From Enoplolaimus lenunculus (lineage: Eukaryota > Nematoda > Enoplea > Enoplida > Thoracostomopsidae): a stretch of DNA of 64,000 nucleotides. The position numbers and the translations under genes are program-made. The stretch is taken from the NCBI GenBank assembly GCA_030248215.1, contig JASANG010003729.1:62001-126000 (forward strand), given 5' to 3'. Under the pieces are notes generated by a model that made no database searches, was not told the DNA's origin, and saw only the letters and a list, made by a program, of their open reading frames with translations. This document shows, piece by piece, positions 1 through 13,400 of the stretch. Position 1 is the stretch's first letter; each line of letters starts with the position of its first letter.

Positions 1-990
1 TAACCACTACAGGACGTACTCTACGTTTCTGGTGCGGTTATAACTATTGATTTAAGGCACTGACAGATCGTGAATTTTTCGGCGTAGAGGATGCTTTTGT
101 ATCCGAAATTTTAAAGTTTCAAAGCTCGTTTTTAACAATTTTTTTTGATAGTTTAAAATTGACTAATTCCGTCGAACATACAAAATTCCTGGCTCAACAT
201 CGTCATATTTCACCTATCTGGCTATAAAACACATGGTGAGCTTCAGATGACCCACTCACAGTGCACAATTTTCAGCTCAATAAAGGGCGACGGAACAACC
301 ATTCCCCAATCACTCCCTTGATCCGGCACTGATAAATGCATTGGCGCAAATATCGCGTAGGACTGCACGGGTTATCAGAAAACAACGTCACAAAAAATTT
401 TGGTACATAGTCGGTCACAAAATGAGTTTCATCAACTCCTTCCTGTCCTAAAAATCTATTTTTGTTTGCGTGTACAACAGAAATGTTGCATAAAACATCG
501 CTTGCAAACCTTAGCAACAATAATCGTACTGGCAGATGTTTATCTTGCAAAATGTATCGCTGTGCAAAAACAATTGCAAAATGTGACCTTTAAAAATTTT
601 GGGGTGCAACGAGGGTCGGTCGGAACGGTACCCTTAAAAGAATTTGCCCCAAAAAACGCGTACCTGGGGGCAACGCAAAACTGCACAGTTGTCGCAATGA
701 TTTGAAACAATCTTGGTGCTTAATGATTGGGAGTTTTGCTCGAATATACATATATTTCTATTGTAAAGTTTGTTTTAATTAAAATTAGCAAATTTCACAT
801 GAACGAATGTTTAAATCAGGGGAGTAGATACGATTTTATTTCGAGGCAGTAGAACATCATATTAACGTGCTCTATGATCGAGTGTGTAGCGTGGGGCTAA
901 AATTTTTTACTGAATATAACAAATTATTATCAAGCCTGTCAAAGTGTCGTTTCTCGTGTTTGTTGTACCTCAGAAATTTCTTGAGTGGCT

Positions 991-1152
991 GCGGACCCGT
1001 AGCCAAAAAGTGGCCAGGGGGTGCTCAGCCCCCCTGAAGAAATTTTGGCCCCCTAGAAAAATTTCAACCTTCCTTGTAAGCCATTGAGAACCGTTAAATG
1101 CCCCTCATGAAAAAGTTTCAGCCCCCTCTAATAAGGTGAGCTGGTTACGGGC
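991..1152. mobile_element. MITE family A, ends CCCGTAGCCA / TGGTTACGGGC
   Basis: A short non-coding element bounded by inverted CCCGTAGCCA-like ends, with an interior of C-runs and G-runs beside A/T-rich stretches and the shared phrase TTTCAACCTT..TTGTAAG. Related copies lie at about 5735-5855, 10853-11010 (opposite orientation of the interior) and 37548-37680. A more distant copy may lie at 32565-32715. The inverted ends, small size and lack of coding capacity fit a non-autonomous DNA transposon. I could not define a target-site duplication, so the superfamily is open. Confidence 0.55.
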
Positions 1153-2189
1153 AGGAGTAACAAACTAATCATATATCCCTCGTATTATAAGCCTCTGATT
1201 TGTAGTTTTTAAAAAGGAACGTAATGAGATACACGGAACAAAACTTGTCATCCTGAATGCTAAAGATTGTTTAGGCTTAGGTGCAATGAATTAGTTTTTT
1301 AAATATTCTTTCGAATTTTCTTCTGCATTTCACCGTTTAGTTTTTATTAAAACGGGAGAAGAACCTAACGAAGAAATGAAAGTTCGCTAATTTTTCTTTA
1401 CCTGCTGGAATACGGCTCAGGGACATGCTTAGCGCCCCCCCCCCCCCAAATTGCGCCGGCCACAGGTGGCTCAAATTAAAAAAGAACGTGTCGGTCGTAG
1501 ACAAAATCAATTTTAACAAGTTGGTACGCCTTAAGTTTTCTACCCAGAAACATGCAATTTCTAACGCAGAAATATTTGTCTGTCACCGCGACGCATAAGC
1601 AAAACACGTTTAGGTCTAAAGTGTAAAAACGACTTAGCTGCAATACTGTAAAAAACCGTTAAAGCCGCCACAGTTTATAAAAGTTTTGACTGTCTTACTA
1701 TTTAAATATTCTTTTATCGCATCGACGAATATTCCTTAGCAAGAAATATTGTTATAACTATTAACGTACGTACTAGAATGCTTAATTGAATACCTTTGTC
1801 GAGTTTTGCGAACTGTTTAAGTTGGTTTAAAATTTGAATTCATTTGCATGTTTCACATTAAGCTACATGTCGAGCGATTTACAGGTTAATGCATTGATTT
1901 GATGCTGTTTAATGTTAAATTCAATATTGCAAACCTTTTTTTTGTTTAAATGTCTTCAAAACAGCTTGACTTTATTGTTTTAGACTTGCTTGCAAAGTTG
2001 TAAAATGAAAATTTTCCTATTTTGTCAAAAAATGACCTTCGATGTGGCCTCCTGGAGCGAAACCTGTACTACGTCCTTCAATGAACAGGGAAAAGATGCT
2101 GAACATTTATATTTTTTTGCAATGATACAAAAACTCGCTGCAATAAACGTTCTGTAAAAAGAATTTTTGAAAATTCTAATGCATCTTCA

Positions 2190-2520
2190 TTGCATAAACC
2201 TTTACTCTAAGCCGCTAGCGAAAGCAGATGTCACCGCTTAATGGCTGTGACAACAAGCAACCCATAAAAGTGCAAACGCTCATGGTGAAAAACCACCACA
2301 TTACCGAAATTCGCGGCCCATGTACAGATGATTGCCGTAACTGTACAAGATATAAGCATCTTTTTAAACGTACGCCTAAGCTTATGCCTACGCCTCATCG
2401 CAAACGATAACAATATTACTAAGCCTAAGCCAAAGCGTAATCATGAAAATTGGTCTCAAGTTTAAGCTTACTCTGCAGCAATCCGCGGAAAAACGGTCCG
2501 ACATCAGTTATGCATGGCAT
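2190..2520. repeat. CCTAAG-hexamer-rich repeat (family C relative)
   Basis: The stretch contains repeated forms of the hexamer CTAAGC (GCCTAAGC, ACGCCTAAG) and ends in a tail similar to other copies in the window (CAGCAATCCGCGGAAAAACGG compared with CAGAAAAACGTTCC near 19835). It resembles the interior of the better-defined family C elements at 19430, 24391 and 37976, but I do not see clean terminal inverted repeats here. Reading frames on both strands in this stretch are probably by-products of the repeat. Confidence 0.45.
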
Positions 2521-4385
2521 CAAGCGAAGGTACTGGAAGTGAACCCCCAGGAATTAAGCAAAAAAACTGGCCTACCCTATACGTTTTAACGAGATGTGGT
2601 CAACAGTATTGATTTTTTACCACAGTATGGTAAACGATCCAAAAGTTATGTCCCCCAAAAGTTATCGCAAATAGTTCACCGGGTAGCGTTTTAGTTCGTA
2701 TACTGCCACACCTCAGAAATAATTTTCCAAGCATAATATACTACAGTCAGTCGCTTTCCAGAGTAAGAAGTTATAGTTGTACATTATTCCGATAAGACAA
2801 TTGTAGCATGCATTCCTCGTGGATCTACTGTTACTTCGGCAAAACTGTGTTAAATTGCAGCAGGTCGAACGCGTTCACTTGTTGAAGTATTTGGGCAGCT
2901 GATTCAGAAACCAGGGGTCAGATACACTTGGGATGTGCGATATTTAACTTTTTTGAAAGAAATCTCGTGAGCGTAGAGAACAAGACGCCAAATGCAATTT
3001 CTACAATCTGTAACATGGATACTTCGTGCTATTATGTCGTAAAATTTTCTATTTTAAGTAATGCAACATTTTCGTACTTCTAAACTGAGAGGAGTCGGCA
3101 CTCTGCTCCAGCTCTTGGCTGCTACGCCACTGGTATTTGAAACGATAAACTGGCTAAGTATTTTTTTAGCAGTTTTAGCAAATACTTAATGTTTTATTTG
3201 TATATTACTATGCAAATCTTTCAGGAATCCAGCCATTATATCACCCTTTGCGATTGTGTGAAACTTAACTGTGTTGGATTACACTCAAACGAAGTTGGCA
3301 TATAAGAAAAAACGTATCCTACAGACAAACTCCTATATTACACCATTGGGGTTTGCGCGCATTAACAACACTGATATTATTGTAAAACTTTGAGCCAAAA
3401 GAATGAAATGCGCCTTTTTTTATCTCAGTTAAAATTGATTACACTAATGTTCATCAACAGCATAAGGGTAGAATGGCATAAAACAAACTGAGTGACTCAA
3501 GCTACAAAGCGAGGCCTCGGGTTTGCTATCGTAAAACCTGATGTTTGACGAACAGCAAAAAAACCCACCCGCTCGCCTGGTACTGTTCGCTTTCAAAAAT
3601 GGCACATATAACCGTGGCAGTTGTGTCTTTTATGTATAATGTTGTACGAAGTTTTTAATATATATACATACATACATATATATTTATAAATAATATATAT
3701 ATTTATATATATAAATGCATTTTTTGCGTTGCTTATATATAAGAAAATTGCAGCACAACAAACGGAACAAAACAAAATATCCGAGGGTTTGATGTTCCCA
3801 AAAAATTGTATACCGACTACGAGGCAGTGTATATTTTCTCGTTAAGCAGTTTGCCAGTTAAGTTTGTATGCCCATGCACTTGCAAAATATTAATATTTTT
3901 GACTTGGATGCAACTGGATGAAAAAAGGTTTTTTTGAAACAAGCACTTTTATGCTGTAGGAGTGGGCATTTACCGTCGGTTGTTAATATTACTTTGGAAA
4001 TTTTATTAGATTTTTTCAATGATAATAGTAGAAACAAGGTCCGCATTCATTGTGTTCTATTTTAAAAGGACGTACCATAACCCACAAGCTGATTGTTATG
4101 ATCGTAAAACATACAATTCTAAAATAGTTAATTATTTTGGCAACTGCCTTGATGTATTTAGTTTAAAAGATGGCTACAGACTAATAAATGCTTGCGTTGG
4201 CCCACTGAACTTGAGTTATTAATTTGGTTTGTCTCCGAACTGATATTCTATCCAATGTCTCCCTTCCCTCGAATTATATATACATGAGACGTTTTAGATT
4301 CCAGAAGAAAGAAACGTGGCGAAATATACTTACGCTACATGTTGCAAACATCAGCCCATGTTACTTCTAGTGGTGCCCCACTTTC

Positions 4386-4595
4386 AGCGGCGGATCCATC
4401 AATTTCTGACGGAAGCGGGCTGGTAAATGTTTTGAAAAGCAATTTTCCACGAAGAAATTTTCTGAGGGGGAAAAATTGTAAAGTCTGAGGGAGAAAATTT
4501 ATAAGGTAGGGACCTTACCATTTTATCACAAAAAAATTCTAACGGGGTGCGAGCGCCCAACCGGTCGGGCCCTGCTGGATCCGCTAGTGCCCTCT
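4386..4595. mobile_element. MITE family B, ends GCGGATCCA / TGGATCCGC
   Basis: About 210 bp bounded by inverted GGCGGATCCA-like ends. The interior repeats the phrases AATTTTCTGAGGGGGAAAAATTGTAAGG and TTATCACAAAAAAATT in alternating form. Copies or fragments recur at 8503-8720, about 33235-33320, 42370-42426, 50518-50560 and 53170-53290. It has no coding potential. The compact size and terminal inversion fit a MITE; the transposase source is unknown. Confidence 0.55.
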
Positions 4596-5204
4596 TTCTC
4601 ACTAGACCGCAATGGAGTAGGATTAAATTGTGCACTATTTTTTGCTTCGGCTTAGGCTTAAGATTTGTTTTAGACTTGCGTTTATTACGCTGAAGAGGCT
4701 TAAACTTACGAATATGTTTTGATTGTTACATTCCTAAAAGAAATATTGGTCCAAATCTTCAGGACCCGTTCTTGACTTAATATATCGGAACATAATGTCG
4801 ATTTAGCTCCTCATAACCTCCCCTGATGATTTCAATTAAATTATAATTTATACTTTCTCTTTTTGTGATATTTTATATCAACTATTGCGAAAATGTATTT
4901 TCAACAGCTCAGAAATCTTTAACTTTTTCAAGTATATTACTGTGTAAAAGCGAGGCGCTGAGCTGAATTGCGTCCTTTTTTGCGTTGGTTGACTGGTTTA
5001 GAGCACATAATTTATTACTAATTTTTTAATTACATTTGATTAAAAATATAAACCAAGGCAATGAGAAGCTCTTTTTATATCAAACGAAAAAGTTGCCTGT
5101 TGTGTAAACAGAACAACTATGTATAAGCTAACATATATACATGTTAACAGTTAGTACATAAATTTGAAAGCGACAGAAAATTTTTTTAATTTTGTAATTA
5201 AGGT

Positions 5205-5345
5205 GGCGCTATAAACGCCGTACGGCACCGCAAGATAAAAATTAATGTATTGTTCTGCGATATCATGTTGAAAATCACGTGCTTTGCGGTGCAGTGCCGC
5301 ACAGTGACAGACAGCACCGGACGTCATCAAAAATATAGCGTCATT
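5205..5345. mobile_element. Family D element with GC-rich CGGACG core
   Basis: The element starts near AAGGTGGCGCTATAAACGCC and ends near CACCGGACGTCATCAAAAATA, then TAGCGTC. Its GC-rich core of GCCG/CGGACG motifs stands out from the AT-rich surroundings. Related copies at 10236-10380, 16210-16345, 30000-30223 and 30715-30830 carry the same edge (AGGGTGGCGCT or its complement AGCGCCACCCTT) and variable numbers of the CGGACG-type unit. It is probably a non-autonomous element that carries an expandable minisatellite. Confidence 0.45.
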
Positions 5346-6693
5346 TTAAGTATACCTGTAATTTATCGCAAACTCAGAAGACGAAGCATTCGAACATCTA
5401 AACTACCTTTTCATACACAAGGTACACCGCAGGGCCTAGCTTATGGCAGTATCCTGCAAGATGTAAAAAAGAAATGTTTTCAATATCATACTGAAATATA
5501 AAAACTTTTCTGGCAGTAACTATGATTGCAAAATTACCAAAGTCAAACAGATCTAAGCTTTACAAAAATATTCACCGAAAAATTTAAATCGACCAACAAA
5601 AACGTCAAGAATTTAGTTCAACTTTCGTCAGCTCAACGCTATAAAATATCCGGCAGATATACAGATAAATCCGAGTTCATTTCGGATATATCCGGATATC
5701 CAGATATCCGGTGCCGATCTACAATTTCGACACTGGTGGCTCAGCTCCCCAAGAAAGTTTTCCACCTTGCTTGTAACTCATTGAAAACCCTTGAATGCCC
5801 CTCCTGAAAACTGTATAGCCCCCCTAGCAAGGCGAGCTGGCACGGGCCTGAGTCGACGAAAATTATTAATTGATATATTCGTTCAAAAACAAGTGAAAAA
5901 CATAATAGGGAGCGAATTCTAAATGGAAACGGGAGGGAGGTGCCCCCAATCAGAAAATATTTTGTGACGAATTGGACAAGACCCAACCTTAAAATTTTTT
6001 GTTTTTATGCTTCAATTGCATTTGGTTTCTCGATCGCTTCGCTTACGAGATCTTTTCACCATGGCTTCACCATTGATTGAGTCTGCAATATTTTATGAAA
6101 CAATTAGGCAGGCACAGGGTGTCCGTCTGTGCAAAAATCTCGTAAACCAACATAAATCTGAAAAATCCGGGAATTTATCAAGAACACTTCTGATCCTGGA
6201 AAACAGGAATTGGTGAATTTAGATGTTGTTGAACAGCAGAGTAAAGTTTCCTTATGCGAATCGAAAACCACCAAACCGGTTATAAATATCAGGAAAATTC
6301 GCGAAACATCGGGAAAATAGATTTTGAAATAACGCGAACGCCGTGATTGTGTAATATCCACTTTATCTTGTGCCCGCTGTGCGAAAAATTTGAAACGCTC
6401 AAGTCCAGCTACGGTTTTTAAAAATCATTGTACTTGGAAATTGAGTATATTTTGAAGTTTTCTAATTTCCCAATTCTACAAAATGTAAAACCCTGAGTGG
6501 CAAATTGATAAGATCAATTAAATAAATCTATTTACCACATTGGCATTTTAAAACAACGCGCAAGTGTAAGCATGTGAGACATACTTGTCCGTTATGTGCA
6601 CAAGCAATGTGATGCTGTGCGCTGTATGTATGCTAGCCGGTATCAACAGCGTACGATCAACGTATAGTCGACGATAGAAGCAGTTGGAGAGGC

Positions 6694-6790
6694 GGGCTTC
6701 GTGGCGTAGTGGTACAGCGTCTGGTTAAGGACTCGTAGGCAGTGAGTTTAACCACTCCTGTGTGCTGCTGGCCGGCTACTTTGAATGCCG
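6694..6790 (+). repeat. tRNA-derived SINE head (degenerate)
   Basis: The sequence from GGGCTTCG has a good RNA polymerase III A box (TGGCGTAGTGG, 6702-6712). It is followed at tRNA-like spacing by a poor B box (GAGTTTAACCACTCC, 6744-6758). The B box departs from GGTTCGAATCC and no clean cloverleaf can be drawn, so I call a decayed tRNA-derived SINE rather than a functional tRNA gene. A tRNA pseudogene is the alternative. Confidence 0.45.
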
Positions 6791-7480
6791 CCTCTTTTCC
6801 TCGCAGATGTGCAAGAAAGCAGGCTAAGAAATTAGAATATATCTAGATTTAGACTTTGGCATAGACATTGAGCTTAGTAATACGTTTAATCTACAGTTAC
6901 AGCTCTAAAACTAACATTAGGGTAAACGGTCTATAAAACGCGTCCGCACAGTTATATTTTGCTGTTTGTATTTTGAAGAATTGATTCTGTGTGAGAAATG
7001 TTGCAACATGTTGTTCAACAGCTGTAAGCTTTACCGACACCGTTCTTGTATGCTCAGCATGGAAGCACGGCGATACGCAAATATACAAAAAAGCAACATA
7101 GATTTTTAGTTAAATTCCAAATTATTTCGCTTAAAAACACCTGCAAATTCTACTTCTTGTGAATAAAATCTGTTGCGTACAGCCTGAAGTTTCTCTGTTT
7201 TTGATATTTTATAGGGTTTTATTAAAAAACTATCCTAAAATTATTACAATTATTTAGGCATAGTTGATAACTGAAATAAATAATACAGCATATTTAGAAT
7301 AAAAACTGTTGCTTATATTGAACACGATTCGTGGCATACAGCTGAAACAACAGTGGATTAACTTTAATATTTACAATTTTAATTTTTTAATTGTGCGAAA
7401 ACTCGCCAATGTGACATTCCATAGTCATCAACCCCGTCTGTATCTTACTTAAACTTATTAGCAAACTTAGTCCAGTCATA

Positions 7481-10400
7481 ATGAGATCTATTATAATCGT
7501 CGTGGTCTCGTGCCTTATAGCTTCAACCTACGGTAATTTTGAGGTTTTACAGTTAGTTAATATTATAACTAGAGCCCGTATTCTCAAATGTGAGTAGCAC
7601 CTATCACTAGTTGGTGATAGGTCCTGTAACGTTGGAAGTAGCGTATGCTGAGATTCGAAATCAGCACATTGTTCACGTTTGATTTGCCCACTTCTGTTCC
7701 AATTTTGAAATCAGTTTGAAAACCTACCGCAAATGGATGATAGATGCTATACGCATTTGAGAATATGGGCCTAGATTACCAGTGTATGTCCGAAAACTTT
7801 CCACATGTACTAAAACTGATTTTAATTGTACTTAAAATAAGTATCAGGGGCGTAAAAATATTTGGCACAGGTGCAAATTTTCTCGCTCACTCAGTTGACG
7901 GCTCACAAACAACTTTTAAACGAAGTAATTAATACCCTTTAAACTATAATGTTCCTTCGAACAGCGAATTCCACTATGAATACTGAACAACCATGAATGA
8001 AACTTTGTGATGTTTGTGAAACGCAATAAGTTTTCAAAACACTGCAGTCATATAAGAATTGCTTTAAACACACAAATTTCATTTTTACCTTTAGCCGCCC
8101 TAACGCGCAGCGCCTTGTCCTGCAATTTGAATGCATGTGTCAGTTTGAAAATTTTCAATTTTTACTCCCAGTTCGGAGATTGGAAGGAACTATTAGACAA
8201 TCTAAACAGATGTGAAATTCTCAGTTGGAATGGTTGACTCTCACCAACAAATTAATCGGTCAACTTGTCAATATTTTTGCTTTTCACACCAATTGCATCG
8301 GTGTTTATTTATGTTTTAGCAAATTCAGCATGTCACCGTCACACGATGTGTAATGCTTGCGTCAAAGAAAGCGCCGGTTGCTCATTTTGTACATCTCCAG
8401 TAAGTTAATACAAAGTAACAAACGATATGTATCGACTATCGCTATATTGAAAACAAACTATACTGAAGAGTGCCGGGTGAAATTTAAGGACGCAGCAGCA
8501 CAGGCGGATTCAAAAATTTCTGACGTGGGGGGGCGGATTGGCAAATGTTATGAAACGCAAAACTTGTAAGGTAGGACCTTATCATATTATCACGAAAAAA
8601 TTTTCTGAGGATGAAAAATGTAACATAGGTTGACCTTGCCATTTTATCACAAAAACTTCTGACGGATGTATTTTCTTACAAAAAAAATTTCTGAGGAGAA
8701 AAATTGTAAGGCAGGGATCTCAAACCCACCATCTCTGAGATTTCTAATCCAAATTCATTGCAATTTGTCGAATCCGACCGTTCATTACCAAAAATCCCTT
8801 CATACAGATAAAAGTAGGCATGCAATAAAATAAAACTGTGGCCGCTAGACATGCCGATATAGCAGACCTAAAGTTATGCAGACAAAAGAAAATGGAAACT
8901 TAGAGGTGTCGAATCCTGTATGTATGGAAAATATGGATCGAGGCACCGAACCGCAAATGCTAAAACGTTTTCGAAAAATGATTCAGCCTGTTTAACTGAA
9001 TTATAGAAACACAAAATAGGTTATAGCATAAATTTGTTTATTTGATTTTTTCAAAATTGAATTTAATTCCAAACTTTCAATGTAAACCCGAATCAAAAAC
9101 CGAATTCAAACTTCTGTGGCTACTCTTGGACGTAGGAACGATTTTTACGGTGTCAAACAAGAGGTCAGCAGTTAAACCCAAAATGCATTTTATTATATAA
9201 ATCTTTAAAATTCCAATACGAAACTTTAGTATTAATTTGTTGTAGGGGTGAGAGCGACACCCCTATGTTTTTCTAGCAGTGTCGACTAACACCCCAGGCA
9301 CCCAGTTATCGTGTGCCTGAAAGTATTAATTACGCTGATGCGTTAGCTTCAGGTGATACGTCTGGTTTAAACATCCCAGAATGCCCTCTTAAAGGACCCA
9401 CAGGACCGGTAGCTGGACCGAATTCGGAATTTTTCCACTTAACAGCTCTCATTTCATGGCTTTACATTTTAGGTTTCCTTAACTCTATTGTTTCTGCTTA
9501 CTTACTAAATTTGGTACAGGCGGTACGCAAAAATTCAATGAACCACAAAAATTTTAGGGTATCACGACAACCCGTCGCCTGACAACTCGTCGACCGACAG
9601 CTTGCAATCCGAAATTTCATCGACTTGACAATTCGTCGCCCATCATTATGCTTTTGCATAGGCGAAGGCCTAACGTTTACGATTGCGCTTAGGCTTATGC
9701 ATAGGCTTTCCAGAATCTTCCCACGAAAACCAGCTAGGGAGGTTAACTAATTGACACCCCCGGCCCTAATCATCACAATGGGGACATTCTAAGATGATCA
9801 CTTCGGTTGTCGAAAATGCACGAGGTCAACTGGCTGGAACCTGGGCCTTTTTGTAGAGGACCATCTGAATTGCTGCATCGGGGGTCCAATTTTTTCTGGA
9901 TCACTGGACAGAACTTTATTTATTGCAAAATCCCACATCCTCAAGTCTGATAACGCCTATAATCGGTCACTGTTTTGTTCAAATGATTATTTATAGCATT
10001 TTGTCTTTTAGTAAGCGAATAGGTCTTTAGTAAGCGAATTAATATTTCAGTCATGTTATTTCTTTCGGGTTTGAAAAATGTGTGATTTTTCGTTACTGTG
10101 TGCTCTATACAACCGTTTTCAAATCACAAGTCACAATTGTAAAAATAGCAGGATGAATCCAAGGACTATAAATGCTCGGGGTGGTGCTACACTTGTCGCC
10201 GGGTACCGGAAGACACGCTCGTGAGAAAACTTTTGTATAAAAATTGATATGTAGATGTGCCCTGCGTTAATACACGAAAGTTGTGGTACAGTGCCGGACA
10301 ATGATGGACGGTGCCGGACAATGACGGACGGTGTCGGACAATGACGGACGGCGCCGGACGTCATCAAAAGTACACAGCGTCGCCCATACTGTGCAAACAC

Positions 10401-13400
10401 CGCCGTGAAGCGGAAATGATCGTTGATACACGACTTGCAATGCGAGTATTTCATTTCAGAGGTTCACTGGGCAACATAGATGCGATGCTGTCGATGCTCT
10501 CAAACAGTCCGGTTGTCCAGAGAAAGAAATTACAACGGTTGAATCCAGAGTTGAAATGAATCAAGTAAGTTGCTTGTATTGCTGCTTTAAACTTCCATGC
10601 AATTAGTTGATTAGTTGTTGCGTCAAATCAAAAATTTCACTTCTGTCTCATATAAAGTGTGTCTTCCAACAGTATACGAAAAATATAAAATGTAAGCTAA
10701 ATTTCGCAAATTTAGTTGAACTAAAAACGTATGACATCCTCCACAAATTCCTATCATAAACAGTCTTTCTTCAAAATAATCTGTGATGAATAATTTACCC
10801 CAGTTTTTCCAAGAAAACCGAATTTGTTAAGTATAACGTTGATCTAAACTCAGGCCCGTAGCCAGCTGACCATGCCGGGGGGGGGGGGCAAAATTTTTTT
10901 CAGGAGACATACAAGGGTTTTCAATGGCTTACAAGAAAGGTTGAACATTTTCTAGCTAAACTTTTTATAGGGGGTGAGCTCCCTGTCCCTCTCCCACTTG
11001 GTTACGGGCGCGTCCATGTAAACTGTGGGGGAACATGTATAAAAACTGAAAAAACAAAAACCTAATCATGCTGCCCACATTGTGGCTGCTGTATTGACCC
11101 GAATAAGAGGGGGTCCCTATTTTGAGTCCGAATCAATAGGAGTCCGTATCCCTAATAAGAGTCCGTAAGCGGATAAAATCCTTAAACCTTAATTAGAGTC
11201 CATAAATGTCAATTATCCCTAATTCTAGCGCATAAATGACTCCAGGTTCAAATATTTTGACTTCTAAACTTTAACGTTTACTTAAGTTTAGTAAGTACAT
11301 TCCAACGTATATATAACCTTCCATTAACGCTCAAGCTATTGACACAATACAAAGAAACATTTAATTCAACGGATAGTTGCAGTACCGGATATATATCAGT
11401 AACGAAGGGTGGTGGAGGGAGTGTGGGTTAAAAATAAATAGCAGTCCGTAACCGAATAACAAAAGGGGTACCCTCTGAAGAGGCCAAATAAATATCAGTC
11501 CTCCCCTCTTATTCGGGTCAATACAGTAGTTGCTGAACTATGTTATCGATTGCAAATACATACAGAGAACGGCAAATTTAAAACATCTATTACAAAATGA
11601 TTATTACCTGCAGTCGGTATTTTAATTTTAGAACAGACCCATCGGAACTGTGGACTCGAGAACGTTCGTTGTTTATCCATTTGCGCCTCAAACTGTTTTT
11701 GTTCACGCCAAACCTGGTAAGTCTCATTAATAGACCATCTTAATATAGCACAAAATGCTGCTTTCCGGCCGTTATGTACGATAATTTTGCATATTTCGCA
11801 GAATTATGGTGTCGCTTGCCCTGTACTCATCTCCACAATCATTGCTTTCTTGCTTAAGACTGTCTGAAAAAGTAAAAGGGCCGGAGCAGCCACCCCCTAA
11901 TGCCCCCACCCCTGAAATGGCCTCAACTCTATACCCGGTTGAAACAATAACTGCAGAAGTTTTAAAATGCAGCTGGCTTCACGCTCGCTTCGCTCTCGAG
12001 TTTGGGGCGCCCATCCTGGAGTTATGGGGAGCTCCCACCCATGTCTGCTCCGGCACTGAAAAGTGCAAAATTATTTCATATTCTGGAAACCATGAGCGCC
12101 TCCAAAATTGTAGATAGGGGTTGTTTATAAGTGGGGTTTAGTAGAGAGATTATAAATAAGTTGCTGCAGTTGCAAGTAATTTAATTTTTTTGCTCTGTAT
12201 ACAGCTACCTGTATTGAATTTGCTTTGAAAACATAGAGTAGTGCCGCTGCACTCTATTGTGCTTACTGGTCGGTGTCCACGCGGGCAACAAAGTCTTAAT
12301 AGACTGAACCCAAAAAGCAGCCACGTACCTTCGCAATAGTTAATATAACTCACAAAGTATTGTTCAGACCCGCATCCAGTTCACGTTCTTAGGGGTTTTA
12401 AAAATTTTCAGGGTTTTCGGTGACTTTACTAGCAAGGTTGAAAATTTTTTTACGGCTGAGCCAAAATTTTTCCACACCATTAAATTGTTATTTACAGGAG
12501 AAGAAATCACATGGGATTTGGAATACAGACATAACTCCGATGAAAGCAACGTTATGCTTAGGCATAGTCTTCAACACAAACGCGATCCACCGGTCAAGAT
12601 TACTTTTAGTGTTGATTGTGGCGACGGGTAAGTACGTTTATACGTTGAAATTTCAATTTGCATACCGCTTGAACCGTACAGGCAACTGTTGTCCGCCGCT
12701 TCAAAATTTGGGCATTGGCCTTAGCCTAAGCTTCGAACAATTGTCTAGCACGATTTTCTTTTGCTGTCGATATGTATACTTTAATGTCTCCCAGGGGCGT
12801 AGCTGCACTGAAATTTTAGGATGCAAGCCAATTTTACAGGGCACAAAATATTAATAGACGAATTATACACATAATAGCAAACATTTCAGCAACACAACAC
12901 TGCCATCATTAGCGGCGGTGATTTGCTCAGCGTAAGAGACGTTGAGGTGAATCTGGTGGGATTTGCATGGCTTCTAAAAATTTTCGGAAATGAGCATCAC
13001 ATGTCTTTGCGATCTGTCGCTCAGCAGGCAAGCGTGAACAAATCACAATTTTTAACAAATCCCAGTACAAAAGTTTGATTTCTTGTAACTTCGTTTCGTG
13101 GTTATATTTCTAAGCAAATCAAACATTAAAACGAATGTTAAGCATGAATAGAAACCTCACAACCCAAGTGCATTTTGGACTCAAAGCGTTTCCATCGTAG
13201 CGATTCTGCGTTTATTTCATTATGGATCGTATGTAGCTTCTATATCAAAGATAATCAGTAGATTATACGCAAACAGCTTATACCTGGATAGGGATACCCG
13301 CTCAAGCCAGACGGTGACACTGGTATTAGCTCAGGATTATCGCTAAAGACTACCTTCTTTTTAAACGTTATGTTAAACTTTAATTAGCTTTTATAAATTA

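Larger units (their letters stand above)
1..7480. other. Repeat-rich intergenic region, no supported gene
   Basis: No reading frame here is longer than about 100 codons, and none resembles a known protein or has good splice signals. The stretch contains scattered short repeats shared with the rest of the window: a CCCGTAGCCA element near 991, CCTAAG-hexamer DNA near 2200-2500, a GGCGGATCCA element near 4386, GC-rich CGGACG repeats near 5205, cggatatCCGGATAT repeats near 5650-5720 and a tRNA-like SINE head near 6694. An AT dinucleotide-rich tract lies at about 3655-3715. The integrin-like gene starts at the right end; I could not pick out its promoter or any 5' UTR exon. Confidence 0.6.

Noticed and set aside
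6694-6770. Functional tRNA gene
   Set aside because: The A box is good but the B box departs from consensus and the arms do not pair into a cloverleaf.
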